A stretch of DNA of 64,000 nucleotides from Gammaproteobacteria bacterium (GCA_030147845.1 JASBUN010000003.1:62001-126000), one strand, 5' to 3'. Positions 16,816-25,914 are shown, numbered from the stretch's first letter. Notes: a model not told the origin generated them from the letters alone. Numbers and translations: made by a program.

Positions 16816-17535
16816 TCACGCTCGAGTTTCGCGCAGCCATGCATATAGTTGGCGCAAATCGCGTACTTCTACATCAGCCGGCGCCAGATGTTCAGGCCAC
16901 GGTAATGCGGCTCGGTTGACCCATACGGTATGCATCCCCAAGCGGCGTGCCGCGATCACATCGCGTTCCGGATCATCGCCCACGTGTAACGCTTGTGTCG
17001 GCTCTACCTGCGCATAATTCATGGCCCGTTGGAACATGGCCGGCGCGGGCTTCGCGGCACCACAGCCGGAGGCGGTGAAGGCGGCATGAAAGTGTTCCCG
17101 TAAGGGCGTGTCCCAGACGTCCGAATTGCCGTTCGTCAACGCAATAACCGTGTAGTGCTGACACAGGCGGTCGAGGACATCGGCTACTTCGGGGTAGGGA
17201 GTAACGCGGTTGCGTGCCCGCAGAAATACCGCTGCCGCTTGTTCGGCGAGTTCCTCTGCATGACCGCATTCTTGCAGCAGTATTCGCAGCGAGAGAACGC
17301 GCAGCGCGGTGAAGTCGTGAGCGAGGTCGGGGCGTTGCTGCATAATCAGACGACGGTGTGCGCGTAGATTATCGGAACTGTGGCGTTTCGCTAGCTGCTC
17401 GGCGTGCGCGCACAGCCATGTATATTGCTCTAGTTCGGCTTGCTCGATCACGGGCGCGCATGGCCAGACGGTATCATCGAGGTCTATCGAGATAAGGCGA
17501 ATCGAATCGCGTGTAATGGTGGTTGGTTGTGGCAA
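16816..17535 (-). CDS. HAD-superfamily phosphatase, YigB-like
   Basis: The 239-residue HAD hydrolase carries motif I ISIDLDDTVWP (nucleophile and acid aspartates), motif II VIALTNGNSDVW, motif III lysine in CGAAKPAPAMFQRAM and motif IV HVGDDPERDVIAARRLGMHT. The helical cap lies between I and II. The sequence is closest in layout to YigB, a phosphatase acting on FMN and on the pyrimidine phosphate intermediate of riboflavin synthesis; substrate is inferred only. The only start in the open frame ahead of motif I is TTG 17535 (a stop lies two codons further upstream), so a TTG start is likely. Confidence 0.88.
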   Translation of the reverse strand: MPQPTTITRDSIRLISIDLDDTVWPCAPVIEQAELEQYTWLCAHAEQLAKRHSSDNLRAHRRLIMQQRPDLAHDFTALRVLSLRILLQECGHAEELAEQAAAVFLRARNRVTPYPEVADVLDRLCQHYTVIALTNGNSDVWDTPLREHFHAAFTASGCGAAKPAPAMFQRAMNYAQVEPTQALHVGDDPERDVIAARRLGMHTVWVNRAALPWPEHLAPADVEVRDLRQLYAWLRETRA

Positions 17536-17822
17536 TTTGGATTACTGTCCGCGTGCGACCGTCATTGAACCGAACCGGGCATGATTAAATTTATGGCGCT
17601 GTCGAGTGCGTAATTATGCCAGCGTTCGGCAACCACCCCCTCTACCCACTTATCCACGTGCAAACCGCAACCATACGGGAGCGCCGAACCGATTTCGCGC
17701 CGTCATTGTGAACGGCATTGTCGTCGTCCCGAATCATAGATGCCGTGGGCTTCGCGCCCCGGCTGCTACTCATCCAACACGGGCCATTGACGCTGCCGAT
17801 GACGCGATAAACGGTATGCGAC

Positions 17823-18890
17823 TCAGCGCGGTTTGGCGCGCTCATACTGGGGTGGCCAAGGCGCATCTACGCCTAATTGATGGGCGGCGTGCAGGGGCCA
17901 ATATGGATCACGCAGCAACTCGCGCGCCAGAAAGACCACGTCGGCTTCGCCATTGGCGATGATATGCTCGGCTTGTTCAGCCTCGGTGATCATGCCGACC
18001 GCGCCGGTGGCAACGCCGGAGCGACGCCGGATCTCGGCGGCGAAGGACACTTGGTAGCCGGGACCGACGGCAATAGGCGCGTCCGGCACCAGGCCGCCGC
18101 TGGAACAATCGATGAGATCGACGCCGAGCGCTTTGAGTCGACTGGCGAGCGTGACTGATTGCTCCACATCCCAGCCACCGTCGACCCAGTCGCTGGCGGA
18201 GATGCGTACCCACAGCGGTAGATCGGCCGGCCATGCGGCGCGCACCGCGCGCGTGAGATCGAGCGCCAGGCGCATACGATTGTCGAGGTCGCCGCCGTAT
18301 TCGTCGTCGCGCTGATTGCTGATCGGGGACAAAAACTCGTGCACTAGATAGCCGTGTGCATAGTGTAGCTCGACGACGTCGAATCCGGCTTCGCGCGCGC
18401 GCCGCGCGGCGCTTGTGAATTGCTCGACGAGTGTGCGGAGGTCGTCGGCGGACATGGCGCGCGGGGTTGGGTGATGTGCCGACAACGGAATCGCGCTCGG
18501 TGCCAGCGGTTGCCAGCCGCCGTCGGCGGGTGCAATCGCGCGCGCACCGCGCCACGGCGCGTCGGTGGAAGCTTTACGTCCGGCGTGCGCCAATTGAATG
18601 GCCGGTATCGCGCCCTGCTCACGAATAAATGCGGCGATCGGCGCCAATGCTTCCACGTGCGCATCCGACCAGATGCCGGAATCGCCGGGGCTGATGCGGC
18701 CCTCGCGCGATACCGACGTGGCTTCCACCATCACCAGGCCGGCGCCGCCGACCGCGCGGCTGCCTAGGTGTACCAGATGCCAGGGTGTGGCAAGCCCATC
18801 ATGCGACGAATATTGGCACATGGGTGAAACGAACACGCGGTTGCGGAACTCCACGCTGCGCATGCGTAGGGGTGAGAACAGCTGACTCAT
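17823..18890 (-). CDS. Old Yellow Enzyme family NADH:flavin oxidoreductase (YqjM-like)
   Basis: The 355-residue FMN-dependent ene-reductase has a TIM-barrel with family motifs: MSQLFSPLRMRSVEFRNRVF at the N-terminus, SPMCQYSS, IQLAHAGRKAS, the catalytic-site VELHYAHGYLVHEFLSP (His and Tyr pair of the YqjM type), and a C-terminal phosphate-binding region FLARELLRDPYWPL. It reduces activated C=C bonds using NAD(P)H; physiological substrate unknown. ATG 18890 follows AAGGAATACC; the frame extends further upstream but without family similarity. Confidence 0.93.
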   Translation of the reverse strand: MSQLFSPLRMRSVEFRNRVFVSPMCQYSSHDGLATPWHLVHLGSRAVGGAGLVMVEATSVSREGRISPGDSGIWSDAHVEALAPIAAFIREQGAIPAIQLAHAGRKASTDAPWRGARAIAPADGGWQPLAPSAIPLSAHHPTPRAMSADDLRTLVEQFTSAARRAREAGFDVVELHYAHGYLVHEFLSPISNQRDDEYGGDLDNRMRLALDLTRAVRAAWPADLPLWVRISASDWVDGGWDVEQSVTLASRLKALGVDLIDCSSGGLVPDAPIAVGPGYQVSFAAEIRRRSGVATGAVGMITEAEQAEHIIANGEADVVFLARELLRDPYWPLHAAHQLGVDAPWPPQYERAKPR

Positions 18891-18969
18891 CAAGGTATTC
18901 CTTAAACATGGAAGCAAGCGGCGGTAACTAGTAGAGCGGGTTTCAGTCGTCGACGGCAATGCGTCGTAA

Positions 18970-19362
18970 TCAGCCCCAGGCGCCGGTGCCATTGAGATGA
19001 TGCACTAGCCGTTCCATCCCCTCTAGCTCGTGGCTGAGCATGATTTCGATCGGCGTTTTATTGCTGAAGAACGCGTTCGGCGTTGACACCCAATAGTTGC
19101 CCACGGTGGTATTGTGTGGGTACATGCTTTCCACGGCATTTTGGATGGAAAGAATGTGCCGAGCACGTAACAGGCAAGCGTGATCGTTCGGCAACGGCGT
19201 ACCACTGCGGAATCGATTCAGGCTACGTGGACGCGTGTCGGTTGGCAGACCGAGCAGCGTGACTTGTTGTTCGGGTCGAACGCCCCAGTCGTTAAGGATC
19301 TGTAACACCGTGCGCGCTAGCTCGACGCGATGCCGCTCGTCAATTTCATGAACTTCGCTCAT
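18970..19362 (-). CDS. Orphan MbcA/ParS/Xre-type antitoxin-like protein (DUF2384)
   Basis: The 130-residue protein starts at ATG 19362 after CAGGAACAC. It has an N-terminal helical domain (ELARTVLQILNDWGVRPEQQ, VTLLGLPTDTRPRSLNRFR) and a C-terminal toxin-binding-like domain (RARHILSIQNAVESMYP, NYWVSTPNAFFSNKTPIEIM). The phrase ending NAFFSNKTPIE followed by a short helix is characteristic of DUF2384 antitoxins that normally pair with RES-domain NAD-degrading toxins. No RES toxin is next to it: downstream is the ene-reductase and upstream a 376-base gap. It may be an orphan regulator. Family call is from pattern recognition. Confidence 0.75.
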   Translation of the reverse strand: MSEVHEIDERHRVELARTVLQILNDWGVRPEQQVTLLGLPTDTRPRSLNRFRSGTPLPNDHACLLRARHILSIQNAVESMYPHNTTVGNYWVSTPNAFFSNKTPIEIMLSHELEGMERLVHHLNGTGAWG

Positions 19363-19738
19363 GTGTTCCTGCCTATATTTTTTGGGATCTGAGTGCCCGA
19401 TGTCGCTTTCGCGGCGGCTCGAGTCGGTCGACAAAGCATAGTCAAACGGACGGTCGTGCAGCGACGGAACGGTAATAAAAATGGAAGTGTAGCCTAGCAC
19501 AGTGGCGGGGTGGATTGTAGCGAGGCTCGCGCGCCGGCCAATACCGCGGGGTTGGCGGCGTCAAGCATAGGCGCCGACAGGCGCCGATCGCCAGCACAGT
19601 CGCCGGTTGTGTAACGTCTTTGCCGCGCCAGGCCTCTGTTGCGGCTTGATTTTCGTGCCGGCTTGCACTTTGACGGGTATCTTTGCACATACTTTTTTTG
19701 CATCATAACCGACTCAAAACAAAGCGGCGGGCAAGCGT
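19363..19738. other. Divergent intergenic region
   Basis: 376 bases without a credible gene separate the antitoxin-like gene and the YdjM-like gene. Close to 19374 there is an AT-rich TATATTTTTT stretch and near 19690 ACTTTTTTTGC, likely parts of promoters for the two directions. The GC-rich middle (CGCCGACAGGCGCCGATCGCC near 19573) holds only short imperfect repeats. Confidence 0.4.
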
Positions 19739-20278
19739 ATGTCGACTGTGATGGCCCATGCAGCCACGGCGTTGGTGTTAGGACGTGTATTCACCAAGCG
19801 ATGCATGCCGGCGCGATTTTGGTGGCTGAGCGCGCTGTGTGCGTGCCTTCCGGATGCCGATGTGATCGGTTTTGCCTTCGGCGTGCACTATGGAGACCTG
19901 CTCGGGCATCGCGGTTTGACGCATTCGCTGGCGTTTGCGCTGGCGGTAAGCGTGATCGTAGTGGGGTTGGGTTTCCGCAGCCCGGAGTACTCCGGCGGTC
20001 GGCGGCTGGCGCTGGTGGCCTACTTTTTCGTCGTTACCGCCTCGCACGGTGTCTTGGACGCGTTTACCAACGGCGGACTGGGGATCGCTTTTTTCGCGCC
20101 ATTCGACAATAGCCGCTATTTTTTCCCGTGGCGGCCGCTGCAGGTACCGCCCATCGGCGTGATCGCGTTCTTCAGTTCCTGGGGCTTGCGGGTTTTGCGC
20201 AGCGAGCTAATCTGGATTGGCATACCCTGTTTGTCGGTATTGGTACTGACTTGGCTGGCGCGCCGTCGCCTGCGCTGA
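19739..20278 (+). CDS. YdjM-like membrane-bound metal-dependent hydrolase
   Basis: The 179-residue inner-membrane protein belongs to the YdjM/DUF457 group. The metal-ligand pattern is visible: MAHAATALVLGR (His6), LPDADVIGF (Asp pair), HRGLTHSLAFA (two His) and SHGVLDAFTNGGLGI (His, Asp). Three or four hydrophobic segments surround these motifs. In Escherichia coli YdjM is SOS-regulated, but I see no LexA box (CTGT-N8-ACAG) upstream here. The substrate is unknown. The start ATG 19739 has only a weak Shine-Dalgarno. Confidence 0.88.
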   Translation: MSTVMAHAATALVLGRVFTKRCMPARFWWLSALCACLPDADVIGFAFGVHYGDLLGHRGLTHSLAFALAVSVIVVGLGFRSPEYSGGRRLALVAYFFVVTASHGVLDAFTNGGLGIAFFAPFDNSRYFFPWRPLQVPPIGVIAFFSSWGLRVLRSELIWIGIPCLSVLVLTWLARRRLR

Positions 20279-20322
20279 ACGCACCGATCGTATGGTATTC
20301 GATGCACGGCGAGAGAAGGTCT

Positions 20323-20976
20323 ATGCTTGGCTCACATTATGTTAGTGCCAAGACGATGACGACATCGGGCTTGGCCTGTTACTGGCGCGCTTGTCTGGCG
20401 CACTGTTTGCGTGTGGCAACGCTGTTGTTGCTGGTTCCTTATGGCGTAGGCGCAACGGCCGCGCACGCGGATGAGCGCACGATAACGGGAGCGACATCTA
20501 TGACTATGACCATCCGGTCCAGTGCTTTCGGGGACGGCGGCGATATCCCCGTGCAGTTCACCTGCGACGGCGACGACCATTCGCCGCCACTGCAGTGGTC
20601 GGGTGTGCCGTCTGGCGCCAAGAGCCTGGTCTTAATCGTGGATGATCCGGATGCGCCCGATCCGGCGGCCCCGCGTATGACCTGGGTGCATTGGGTGTTG
20701 TACAACTTGCCGGCCTCGGACATGGGCTTGGCCGAGGCGGTAACGGCCGCGAATTTGCCACGCGGAACCCATCAAGGGCTCAATGACTGGGAGCGCACCG
20801 GCTATGGTGGCCCCTGTCCTCCGACCGGTAAGCACCGTTATTTTTTCAAATTATACGCACTCGACACGATGCTCCCAACGTCGGCACAGTCGACCAAAAA
20901 AGAATTGGAGCAAGCAATGTCGGGTCATGTGCTGGCCGAGGCGCAATGGATTGGGCGCTATGAGCGCCGGCGTTGA
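20323..20976 (+). CDS. YbhB/YbcL family protein (PEBP fold), with signal peptide
   Basis: The 217-residue protein has an N-terminal export signal (LRVATLLLLVPYGVGATAAHA) and a YbhB/YbcL-type phosphatidylethanolamine-binding-protein domain: GGDIPVQFTCDGDDHSPPLQW, LVLIVDDPDAPDP, WVHWVLYNLPA and GPCPPTGKHRYFFKLYALD. The DPDAP and GPxPPxGxHRY motifs line the ligand pocket. Function of bacterial members is unclear. ATG 20323 is chosen for the GAGAAGG upstream; ATG 20302 is an alternative, and the frame continues upstream inside the YdjM-like gene. Confidence 0.9.
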   Translation: MLGSHYVSAKTMTTSGLACYWRACLAHCLRVATLLLLVPYGVGATAAHADERTITGATSMTMTIRSSAFGDGGDIPVQFTCDGDDHSPPLQWSGVPSGAKSLVLIVDDPDAPDPAAPRMTWVHWVLYNLPASDMGLAEAVTAANLPRGTHQGLNDWERTGYGGPCPPTGKHRYFFKLYALDTMLPTSAQSTKKELEQAMSGHVLAEAQWIGRYERRR

Positions 20977-20994
20977 CGTCGCGGTTGATGTGAC

Positions 20995-21519
20995 GTGGAA
21001 CATGAGTTGCTCATCCTTCGCCATGCCAAGTCGGACTGGGATCAGCTTTCGGCGTCCGACTACGATCGACCGCTGAACCGGCGTGGACGTAAGGATGCGC
21101 CACGCGTGGGGCGTTGGATGCGTGCCGCCGGCTTGTCGCCCGATTGCGTTCTGAGTTCGCCGGCGCTGCGAGCACGCCAGACCGCCGAGGCGGTGATGGG
21201 CGAGCTCGGGCTGCCAGAGCACACCATACAGTTTGATCAATCGCTCTACCTGGCTACGCGTGAGCGCCTGCTCGGCAAATTGGCGGTGTGCCGGCCGCCG
21301 CTGAAACGCGTCCTGTTGGTAGGCCACAATCCAGGCTTGGAAGAGTTATTGGAATTTTTGTGTGCATCCAGCTTGCCGCGTACCGACAATGGGAAACTGT
21401 TGACCACGGCGGCGTTGGCGCGGGTGCGTCTGCAGCAGACATGGGAGTCACTGGCGAAAGGTGGCGGCACGCTGGTATCCCTGACCTATCCACACGACTT
21501 AACGGACGCAGGAAGGTGA
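20995..21519 (+). CDS. Histidine phosphatase SixA-like
   Basis: The 174-residue protein starts at GTG 20995 and shows the histidine phosphatase signature LLILRHAKSDWDQ (nucleophilic His, RHA variant of RHG), then NRRGRKDAPRVGRWM, LSSPALRARQTAE and the second catalytic His in VLLVGHNPGLEELLEFL. This arrangement is SixA-like: small phosphohistidine phosphatases that dephosphorylate phosphotransfer domains or PtsN-type proteins. The target here is unknown. It lies 18 bases after the YbhB-like gene and is probably co-transcribed. Confidence 0.9.
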   Translation: MEHELLILRHAKSDWDQLSASDYDRPLNRRGRKDAPRVGRWMRAAGLSPDCVLSSPALRARQTAEAVMGELGLPEHTIQFDQSLYLATRERLLGKLAVCRPPLKRVLLVGHNPGLEELLEFLCASSLPRTDNGKLLTTAALARVRLQQTWESLAKGGGTLVSLTYPHDLTDAGR

Positions 21520-21722
21520 CGTTGACGACTTGCTTTTGCGAACCGCGGGCGCGAATTCGGTAATAAACGGTCGGTGAGATTGGCGTACTGTTTGTTGTCC
21601 GCGCAAGGTGCGGACCGGAACAGATTCAGTGTCGGGTTGCCTAAGTAATAGCTGTCCGCGTTACTGCGTGCGGGCGTCGTCGAAATATCCAATTTTCCAA
21701 TCAGCCAGGAGAACGAGCCACT

Positions 21723-22373
21723 ATGTTCACGTTTGGCAAGAGCCATGAAATGCCATCTACGGAGCACGCTTTGCCCGGGCGTGATGATCGGATGCAGGTC
21801 GCTGAACGCCATTACGTCAATGGTAATCGTCTGTTGCCGCCGTTTCCCGACGGCATGCAAATGGCGATGTTTGGATTGGGCTGTTTCTGGGGAGCAGAAC
21901 GCGTTTTTTGGCAACAGCCCGGCGTGTATAGCACCGCGGTCGGTTACGCCGGCGGCTATACACCCAATCCAACCTACCGCGAAGTCTGCAGCGGCATGAC
22001 CGGCCACAACGAAGTTGTACAAGTGATATTTGATCCACAACGCGTGGCTTTCGGCCAACTGCTTACATTATTTTGGCAATCCCACGATCCCACTCAGGGT
22101 ATGCGCCAGGGTAACGATGTCGGTACGCAGTACCGCTCGGGTATCTACACCCATGACAAAGATCAGAAGACGCAGGCCGAGCGCTCGGTGATCGAGTATC
22201 AGCGGGCGCTGGACGCGGCTGGTCTCGGCACGATCAGTACCGAAGTGCGCGCGGCGCCCGAATTTTTCTATGCTGAGGATTATCACCAGCAGTACCTGGC
22301 AAAAAATCCAGGCGGCTATTGCGGGCTCGGCGGTACTGGAGTGGCCTGCCCGACACTCGGTGGCGCCGATTGA
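21723..22373 (+). CDS. msrA: Peptide methionine sulfoxide reductase MsrA
   Basis: The 216-residue protein carries the MsrA active-site motif [10 protein letters not shown] with catalytic Cys54, then [33 protein letters not shown] and [13 protein letters not shown]-terminal cysteines in [14 protein letters not shown] are probable resolving residues. An N-terminal extension of about 48 residues, as in Escherichia coli MsrA, precedes the core. It reduces methionine-S-sulfoxide in proteins with thioredoxin. ATG 21723 follows CAGGAGAACGAGCCACT. A hairpin GTCCGC-N7-GCGGAC lies upstream at 21597-21615. Confidence 0.96.
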   Translation: MFTFGKSHEMPSTEHALPGRDDRMQVAERHYVNGNRLLPPFPDGMQMAMFGLGCFWGAERVFWQQPGVYSTAVGYAGGYTPNPTYREVCSGMTGHNEVVQVIFDPQRVAFGQLLTLFWQSHDPTQGMRQGNDVGTQYRSGIYTHDKDQKTQAERSVIEYQRALDAAGLGTISTEVRAAPEFFYAEDYHQQYLAKNPGGYCGLGGTGVACPTLGGAD

Positions 22374-22450
22374 AATTCGGGCTGTACGAGTATGACGACG
22401 GCGCGTATGGTCCTTGCTTGGAGACCAAAGTAATACGGGCTGCATTGACG

Positions 22451-22672
22451 ATGAAAACATTGCGAGTGGAGCCGACGCGGTTACGTAACCTGTCGGACGG
22501 CGAACTGGCGCACTTGTTGGCCGACTGTCCACGCCACAGTCAACAGTGGCGCTTGGTGCGCGCCGAGTGCGACAAACGCATGCGGCGAATGTGGAACGTC
22601 GCCGCCTATGCCGGCGCGGTCATTTTGGCTTGTCTGCTGCTGGTAGCGCTGCGGGTTCTCAGCGGCGGCTAA
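22451..22672 (+). CDS. Small single-pass membrane protein, 73 aa
   Basis: The frame beginning at ATG 22451 encodes a charged N-terminal half (LRVEPTRLRNLSDGELAHLL, ADCPRHSQQWRLVRAECDKR) and one transmembrane helix near the C-terminus (AYAGAVILACLLLVALRVL). A tail-anchored small membrane protein is likely; no family is recognised. It follows msrA by 77 bases on the same strand. Confidence 0.55.
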   Translation: MKTLRVEPTRLRNLSDGELAHLLADCPRHSQQWRLVRAECDKRMRRMWNVAAYAGAVILACLLLVALRVLSGG

Positions 22673-22841
22673 ACGCGCCGACCGCACGCGATCGACACCA
22701 ATCCAATCAGCATATGTCCGGCTGCCGAGCCGGTGAACCACGTGCTCCGGAGCAAATCGGTCGCGCTTCACCGTTGCCACCATGCAAACGCAGTGGTGGC
22801 GAGGCAGACGAGCAAGGGGATGGGCGTGAATATGCCGAGCG

Positions 22842-23477
22842 TTATCGGTTAACGTCGTCGTTGCTGGCAATGACGTGCCGCCAGGCAGGATGCTTGGCGA
22901 TCGTTTTCAGCGCACGGGTCAGCAAGGTTTTCCCCGGTTCGACGCGGTGCCACACCGATGCACCGGATGGGTGCGGTAGCGGCACCACATCGACTACACG
23001 GCCGGCCCGCGTGATTTGGTGTCGGCATCCGACTACATCCGCGAGTTTGTTTACCGGCATGAGTTGCGCAATGGCCAGTTTTCCCACGGGTATGATCAAG
23101 TCCGGTTGCAGCAGTTCGAGCTCGGCCTGCAGCCACACGGCACAGCGGCGAATTTCTTCGGCATCCGGAACGCGATCGCCGGCTTTGACATTCTTTCCCG
23201 GAAAACAGCGGCATACGGCTGCCATGTAGATCCGTTGCCGGAACAGGGTTTCCGGCAAACCAATTTGATCGAACCACCGAAACAAGGTTTTACCCGCCGT
23301 CCAGGCAAACGGACGTTTGATCGTAATCTCTTTGCTGCCGGGCGCTTGCCCGATCAGCATTACCGGCGATAGCACCGCCGCGCCGACTACCGGCGTGCCA
23401 TGCATGGCGGGGCAGCGTGCGCAGGCGCGGAGTTGGCTATGGTGTTGTAGCAATTGCGCGTGGCGGTCGAGCGGCAT
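22842..23477 (-). CDS. Uracil-DNA glycosylase family protein (family 4/5-like)
   Basis: The 211-residue protein has the UDG-fold motifs PVMLIGQAPGSKE (active-site GQAPG, motif A) and a C-terminal PLPHPSGAS (motif B, catalytic His). Cysteines in CARCPAMHG near residue 20 and in CRCFPGK could be iron-sulfur ligands as in thermophilic family 4/5 enzymes. The stretch RPFAWTAGKTLFRWF is typical of a group often annotated simply as uracil-DNA glycosylase family. Damage-base specificity cannot be inferred: the residue after GQAPG is Ser rather than the Asp or Glu of many family members. Start at ATG 23477. Confidence 0.82.
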   Translation of the reverse strand: MPLDRHAQLLQHHSQLRACARCPAMHGTPVVGAAVLSPVMLIGQAPGSKEITIKRPFAWTAGKTLFRWFDQIGLPETLFRQRIYMAAVCRCFPGKNVKAGDRVPDAEEIRRCAVWLQAELELLQPDLIIPVGKLAIAQLMPVNKLADVVGCRHQITRAGRVVDVVPLPHPSGASVWHRVEPGKTLLTRALKTIAKHPAWRHVIASNDDVNR

Positions 23478-23846
23478 GTTCGCATTATGCCGCCCCCGGC
23501 CGCTATATGCACATTTGTGCGCGCAGGAATTAGACCATCAATCAGCATGTTCGCTGGATTATCAACACAATTAATCGGCTGATCAGCGTGCCGACAGCGT
23601 ACGCCAACGATGCACGGCAAGCGCGTGTTAGCATCGAATTTTCACACTCTTCCCGTGCCACGTTGTGGTTTCGCCGCAGGCTTGACCGATCGACGTAGCT
23701 GTCGGCGTCGAAACACGCGCGTAGTTACTTTCAGGAGCTTGCGCTTGCCTATGTGCAATGCGCGCAAACTGATTGTGTCGCAATGGTTACGCCACTGCTT
23801 TCGCCACACGTAGTTGTTATAGGCGCACACCGTAAGTTTCACTCCC

Positions 23847-23875
23847 TGGACGCTCCGAACCAATCGCGCTATAAC
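23847..23875 (+). promoter_or_regulatory. Candidate promoter of the prkA cluster
   Basis: The pair TGGACG (23847-23852) and TATAAC (23870-23875) is spaced by 17 bases. A C directly precedes the -10 (GCTATAAC), a feature favoured by RpoS in enterobacteria; related yeaG-yeaH genes are RpoS-dependent in Escherichia coli. The predicted transcript starts near 23882, leaving a leader of about 100 bases before the prkA ATG. RpoS use is inference; no sigma-54 site is evident. Confidence 0.4.
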
Positions 23876-23881
23876 GAACCT

Positions 23882-23950
23882 ATGGTTACCGCAATTGTCG
23901 AACAATCAGAACAGAAAGGAATGCGATTTGACGGTAGTTTGAATGGGTAA
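23882..23950 (+). CDS. Possible 22-residue leader peptide upstream of prkA
   Basis: The frame ATG at 23882 to TAA at 23950 encodes MVTAIVEQSEQKGMRFDGSL plus NG. The ATG lies at about the predicted transcription start of the prkA promoter, so it would be read as a leaderless message. There is no Shine-Dalgarno. Evidence for translation is only positional; treat it as a weak candidate. Confidence 0.15.
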   Translation: MVTAIVEQSEQKGMRFDGSLNG

Positions 23951-23982
23951 ACGGTTGAGGCGTTGACGCCGGGAGGCTGGCA

Positions 23983-25914
23983 ATGAGTGAAGTGACGCAT
24001 GCATTCGCTAAATTGATTCAGAAAGATCGAGATGAACGCGAGAGTTTCGATTGGCGCGGGACGTTTCTGCAGTACCTGGATCTGGTCAAGGCCGAACCGA
24101 CCATAGCTAAGCTTGCGCATGTCAGGCTTTATGATGCCATCGTGAGTCGGGGTGTGCGTGAAATTATCGATGGTGACAATCCGCGCGTGCAACGTTTGTT
24201 CAATGACGAGCCGGTCAGGGTGTATGAATTCTTTACAGACGAATTTTTCGGTATCGAGCGTACGCTAGCCCAGATCGTGCGCTATTTTCACTCGGCCTCG
24301 ATGCACGGTGAGGAAAGTCGTCAGGTATTGTATTTAATGGGGCCTGTCGGTGCCGGCAAAAGTTCACTCACGGAGCGCCTCCAACGCGGGCTTGAACAGA
24401 CCGATCCGGTATACGCGATCGAAGGCTGTCCCATGGCCGAAGAGCCATTGCACCTGATTCCGAAACACCTGCGCGACGAATTCGGAAAGATGCTCGACGT
24501 GCATATCGAGGGCGAGCTGTGCCCGGTGTGCCGTCATCGGTTGAAAGAGGATTTTGAGGGGCACTATGAAAACGTGCCGGTTGTGCGCGTACCATTTTCC
24601 CGCCACGATCGCCGTGGTATCGGCGTGGTTCCGCCGGTGGATCCTAATAATCAGGACACGTCGGTACTCGTGGGCTCGGTCGACATTTCCAAACTCGACC
24701 GTTACTCCGAAGGTGACCCACGCGCGTTGGATCTCAATGGCGCCTTTAACGTTGGCAACCGGGGCATGACGGAATTCATTGAAGTATTCAAGAATGAACC
24801 TGAATACTTGCACACCATGATTACCGCGACGCAGGAAAAATTCGTATCGGCGCCGGGTCGCCATGGAACCGTTTATGTTGATACCTGTATAGTCGCGCAC
24901 TCAAACGAAGCGGAGTGGCAACGATTCAAAGGCGATCCTACCAACGAGGCGTTCCTCGATCGCATCGTGGTGGTCAAGGTCCCCTACAACTTACGTTTAT
25001 CTGAGGAAGTAAAAATTTACCAAAAGCTTCTGGATAAATCAGATTTTCGCGAACACGTCGCGCCGCACACCTTGGAGTTGGCGGCTATGTTCGCCATCCT
25101 TAGCCGACTTGAATCGAGTAATAAGTGCGACTTGACGACCAAAATGCGTCTCTATAACGGCGATGAGGTGGTGGAGAAGGGCAAGACGGTTAAGATTAAT
25201 TTGCGCGAGTTACAGGAGGAATCGCGTCGCGAAGGTATGTTCGGGATCTCGCCGCGCTTCATCATGAAAGCGATCGATAATGCCTTAGCGGAAAATCCGG
25301 AAGGTATTAATCCGGTCAATGTGCGCGAAGCCCTGGTCAACATGGTAAGAGCTGCAGACATTCCCGATGATACACGCAAGCATTATCTTGAGCTGTTGCA
25401 AGACACCTTGCACAAGGTGTATCTGGAGATTCTAGAGAAAGAAATTACCAAAGCGTTCGTATACTCATATGAGGAGCAGGCCGAGGCATTATTCCAAAAT
25501 TATCTGGATCATGCAGAAGCCTATGTAAATAAAACGCATGTGAAGGACCAGAACACCGGCGAGGAACTACAGCCGGATGAGAATTTTTTGCGCTCGGTGG
25601 AAGAGCAGATCGCGATCGTTGGCTCTGCGGCGCAGGGATTCAGGCAAGAGGTCATGGCTTATCTGTGGGCAAAAAGCCGGCGCAATGAAAAGGTCAGCTA
25701 TCGCTCCTATGAGCCGCTCAACGAAGCGATCGAGAAGCGGCTAATGAACTCGGTGCGCGAGATGAGCCGTGTTATCACCAAGGCGCGTACTCGAGACGAA
25801 GAGCAAATGACTAAGTATGGCGATTTGATCGCGTCGCTTTTGGAGCGTGGTTATAACGAACATTCGGCCGAAGTCATCCTTAAGTACGCGGCCAATAATC
25901 TTTGGAAAGATTAA
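23983..25914 (+). CDS. prkA: PrkA family serine protein kinase (YeaG)
   Basis: The 643-residue AAA+-type kinase has P-loop GPVGAGKSS (120-128), a CxxC pair (Cys180, Cys183) in ELCPVCRHRL, and the PrkA-typical PPVDPNNQDTSVLVGSVDIS, DLNGAFNVGNRGMTEFIEVF and a C-terminal PrkA domain (NLWKD end). Length matches YeaG/PrkA (about 640). It has been described as a serine kinase linked to nitrogen starvation and general stress in enterobacteria and to sporulation in Bacillus. The start ATG is preceded by GGGAGG at 6-8 bases. It heads a cluster with the YeaH/DUF444 and SpoVR genes. Confidence 0.96.
   Translation: MSEVTHAFAKLIQKDRDERESFDWRGTFLQYLDLVKAEPTIAKLAHVRLYDAIVSRGVREIIDGDNPRVQRLFNDEPVRVYEFFTDEFFGIERTLAQIVRYFHSASMHGEESRQVLYLMGPVGAGKSSLTERLQRGLEQTDPVYAIEGCPMAEEPLHLIPKHLRDEFGKMLDVHIEGELCPVCRHRLKEDFEGHYENVPVVRVPFSRHDRRGIGVVPPVDPNNQDTSVLVGSVDISKLDRYSEGDPRALDLNGAFNVGNRGMTEFIEVFKNEPEYLHTMITATQEKFVSAPGRHGTVYVDTCIVAHSNEAEWQRFKGDPTNEAFLDRIVVVKVPYNLRLSEEVKIYQKLLDKSDFREHVAPHTLELAAMFAILSRLESSNKCDLTTKMRLYNGDEVVEKGKTVKINLRELQEESRREGMFGISPRFIMKAIDNALAENPEGINPVNVREALVNMVRAADIPDDTRKHYLELLQDTLHKVYLEILEKEITKAFVYSYEEQAEALFQNYLDHAEAYVNKTHVKDQNTGEELQPDENFLRSVEEQIAIVGSAAQGFRQEVMAYLWAKSRRNEKVSYRSYEPLNEAIEKRLMNSVREMSRVITKARTRDEEQMTKYGDLIASLLERGYNEHSAEVILKYAANNLWKD

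Larger units (their letters stand above)
23478..23982. other. Intergenic region before prkA
   Basis: 505 bases lie between the UDG-like gene and prkA. No long reading frame is convincing. The right part holds a promoter candidate and a 22-codon open frame, which are listed separately. Confidence 0.5.

Noticed and set aside
17606-17962. Plus-strand open frame of 118 codons
   Set aside because: It overlaps the real minus-strand ene-reductase gene and has no family pattern; a shadow frame in GC-rich DNA.
21486-22058. Minus-strand open frame of 190 codons opposite msrA
   Set aside because: It lies antisense to a clear MsrA gene and gives no recognisable protein.
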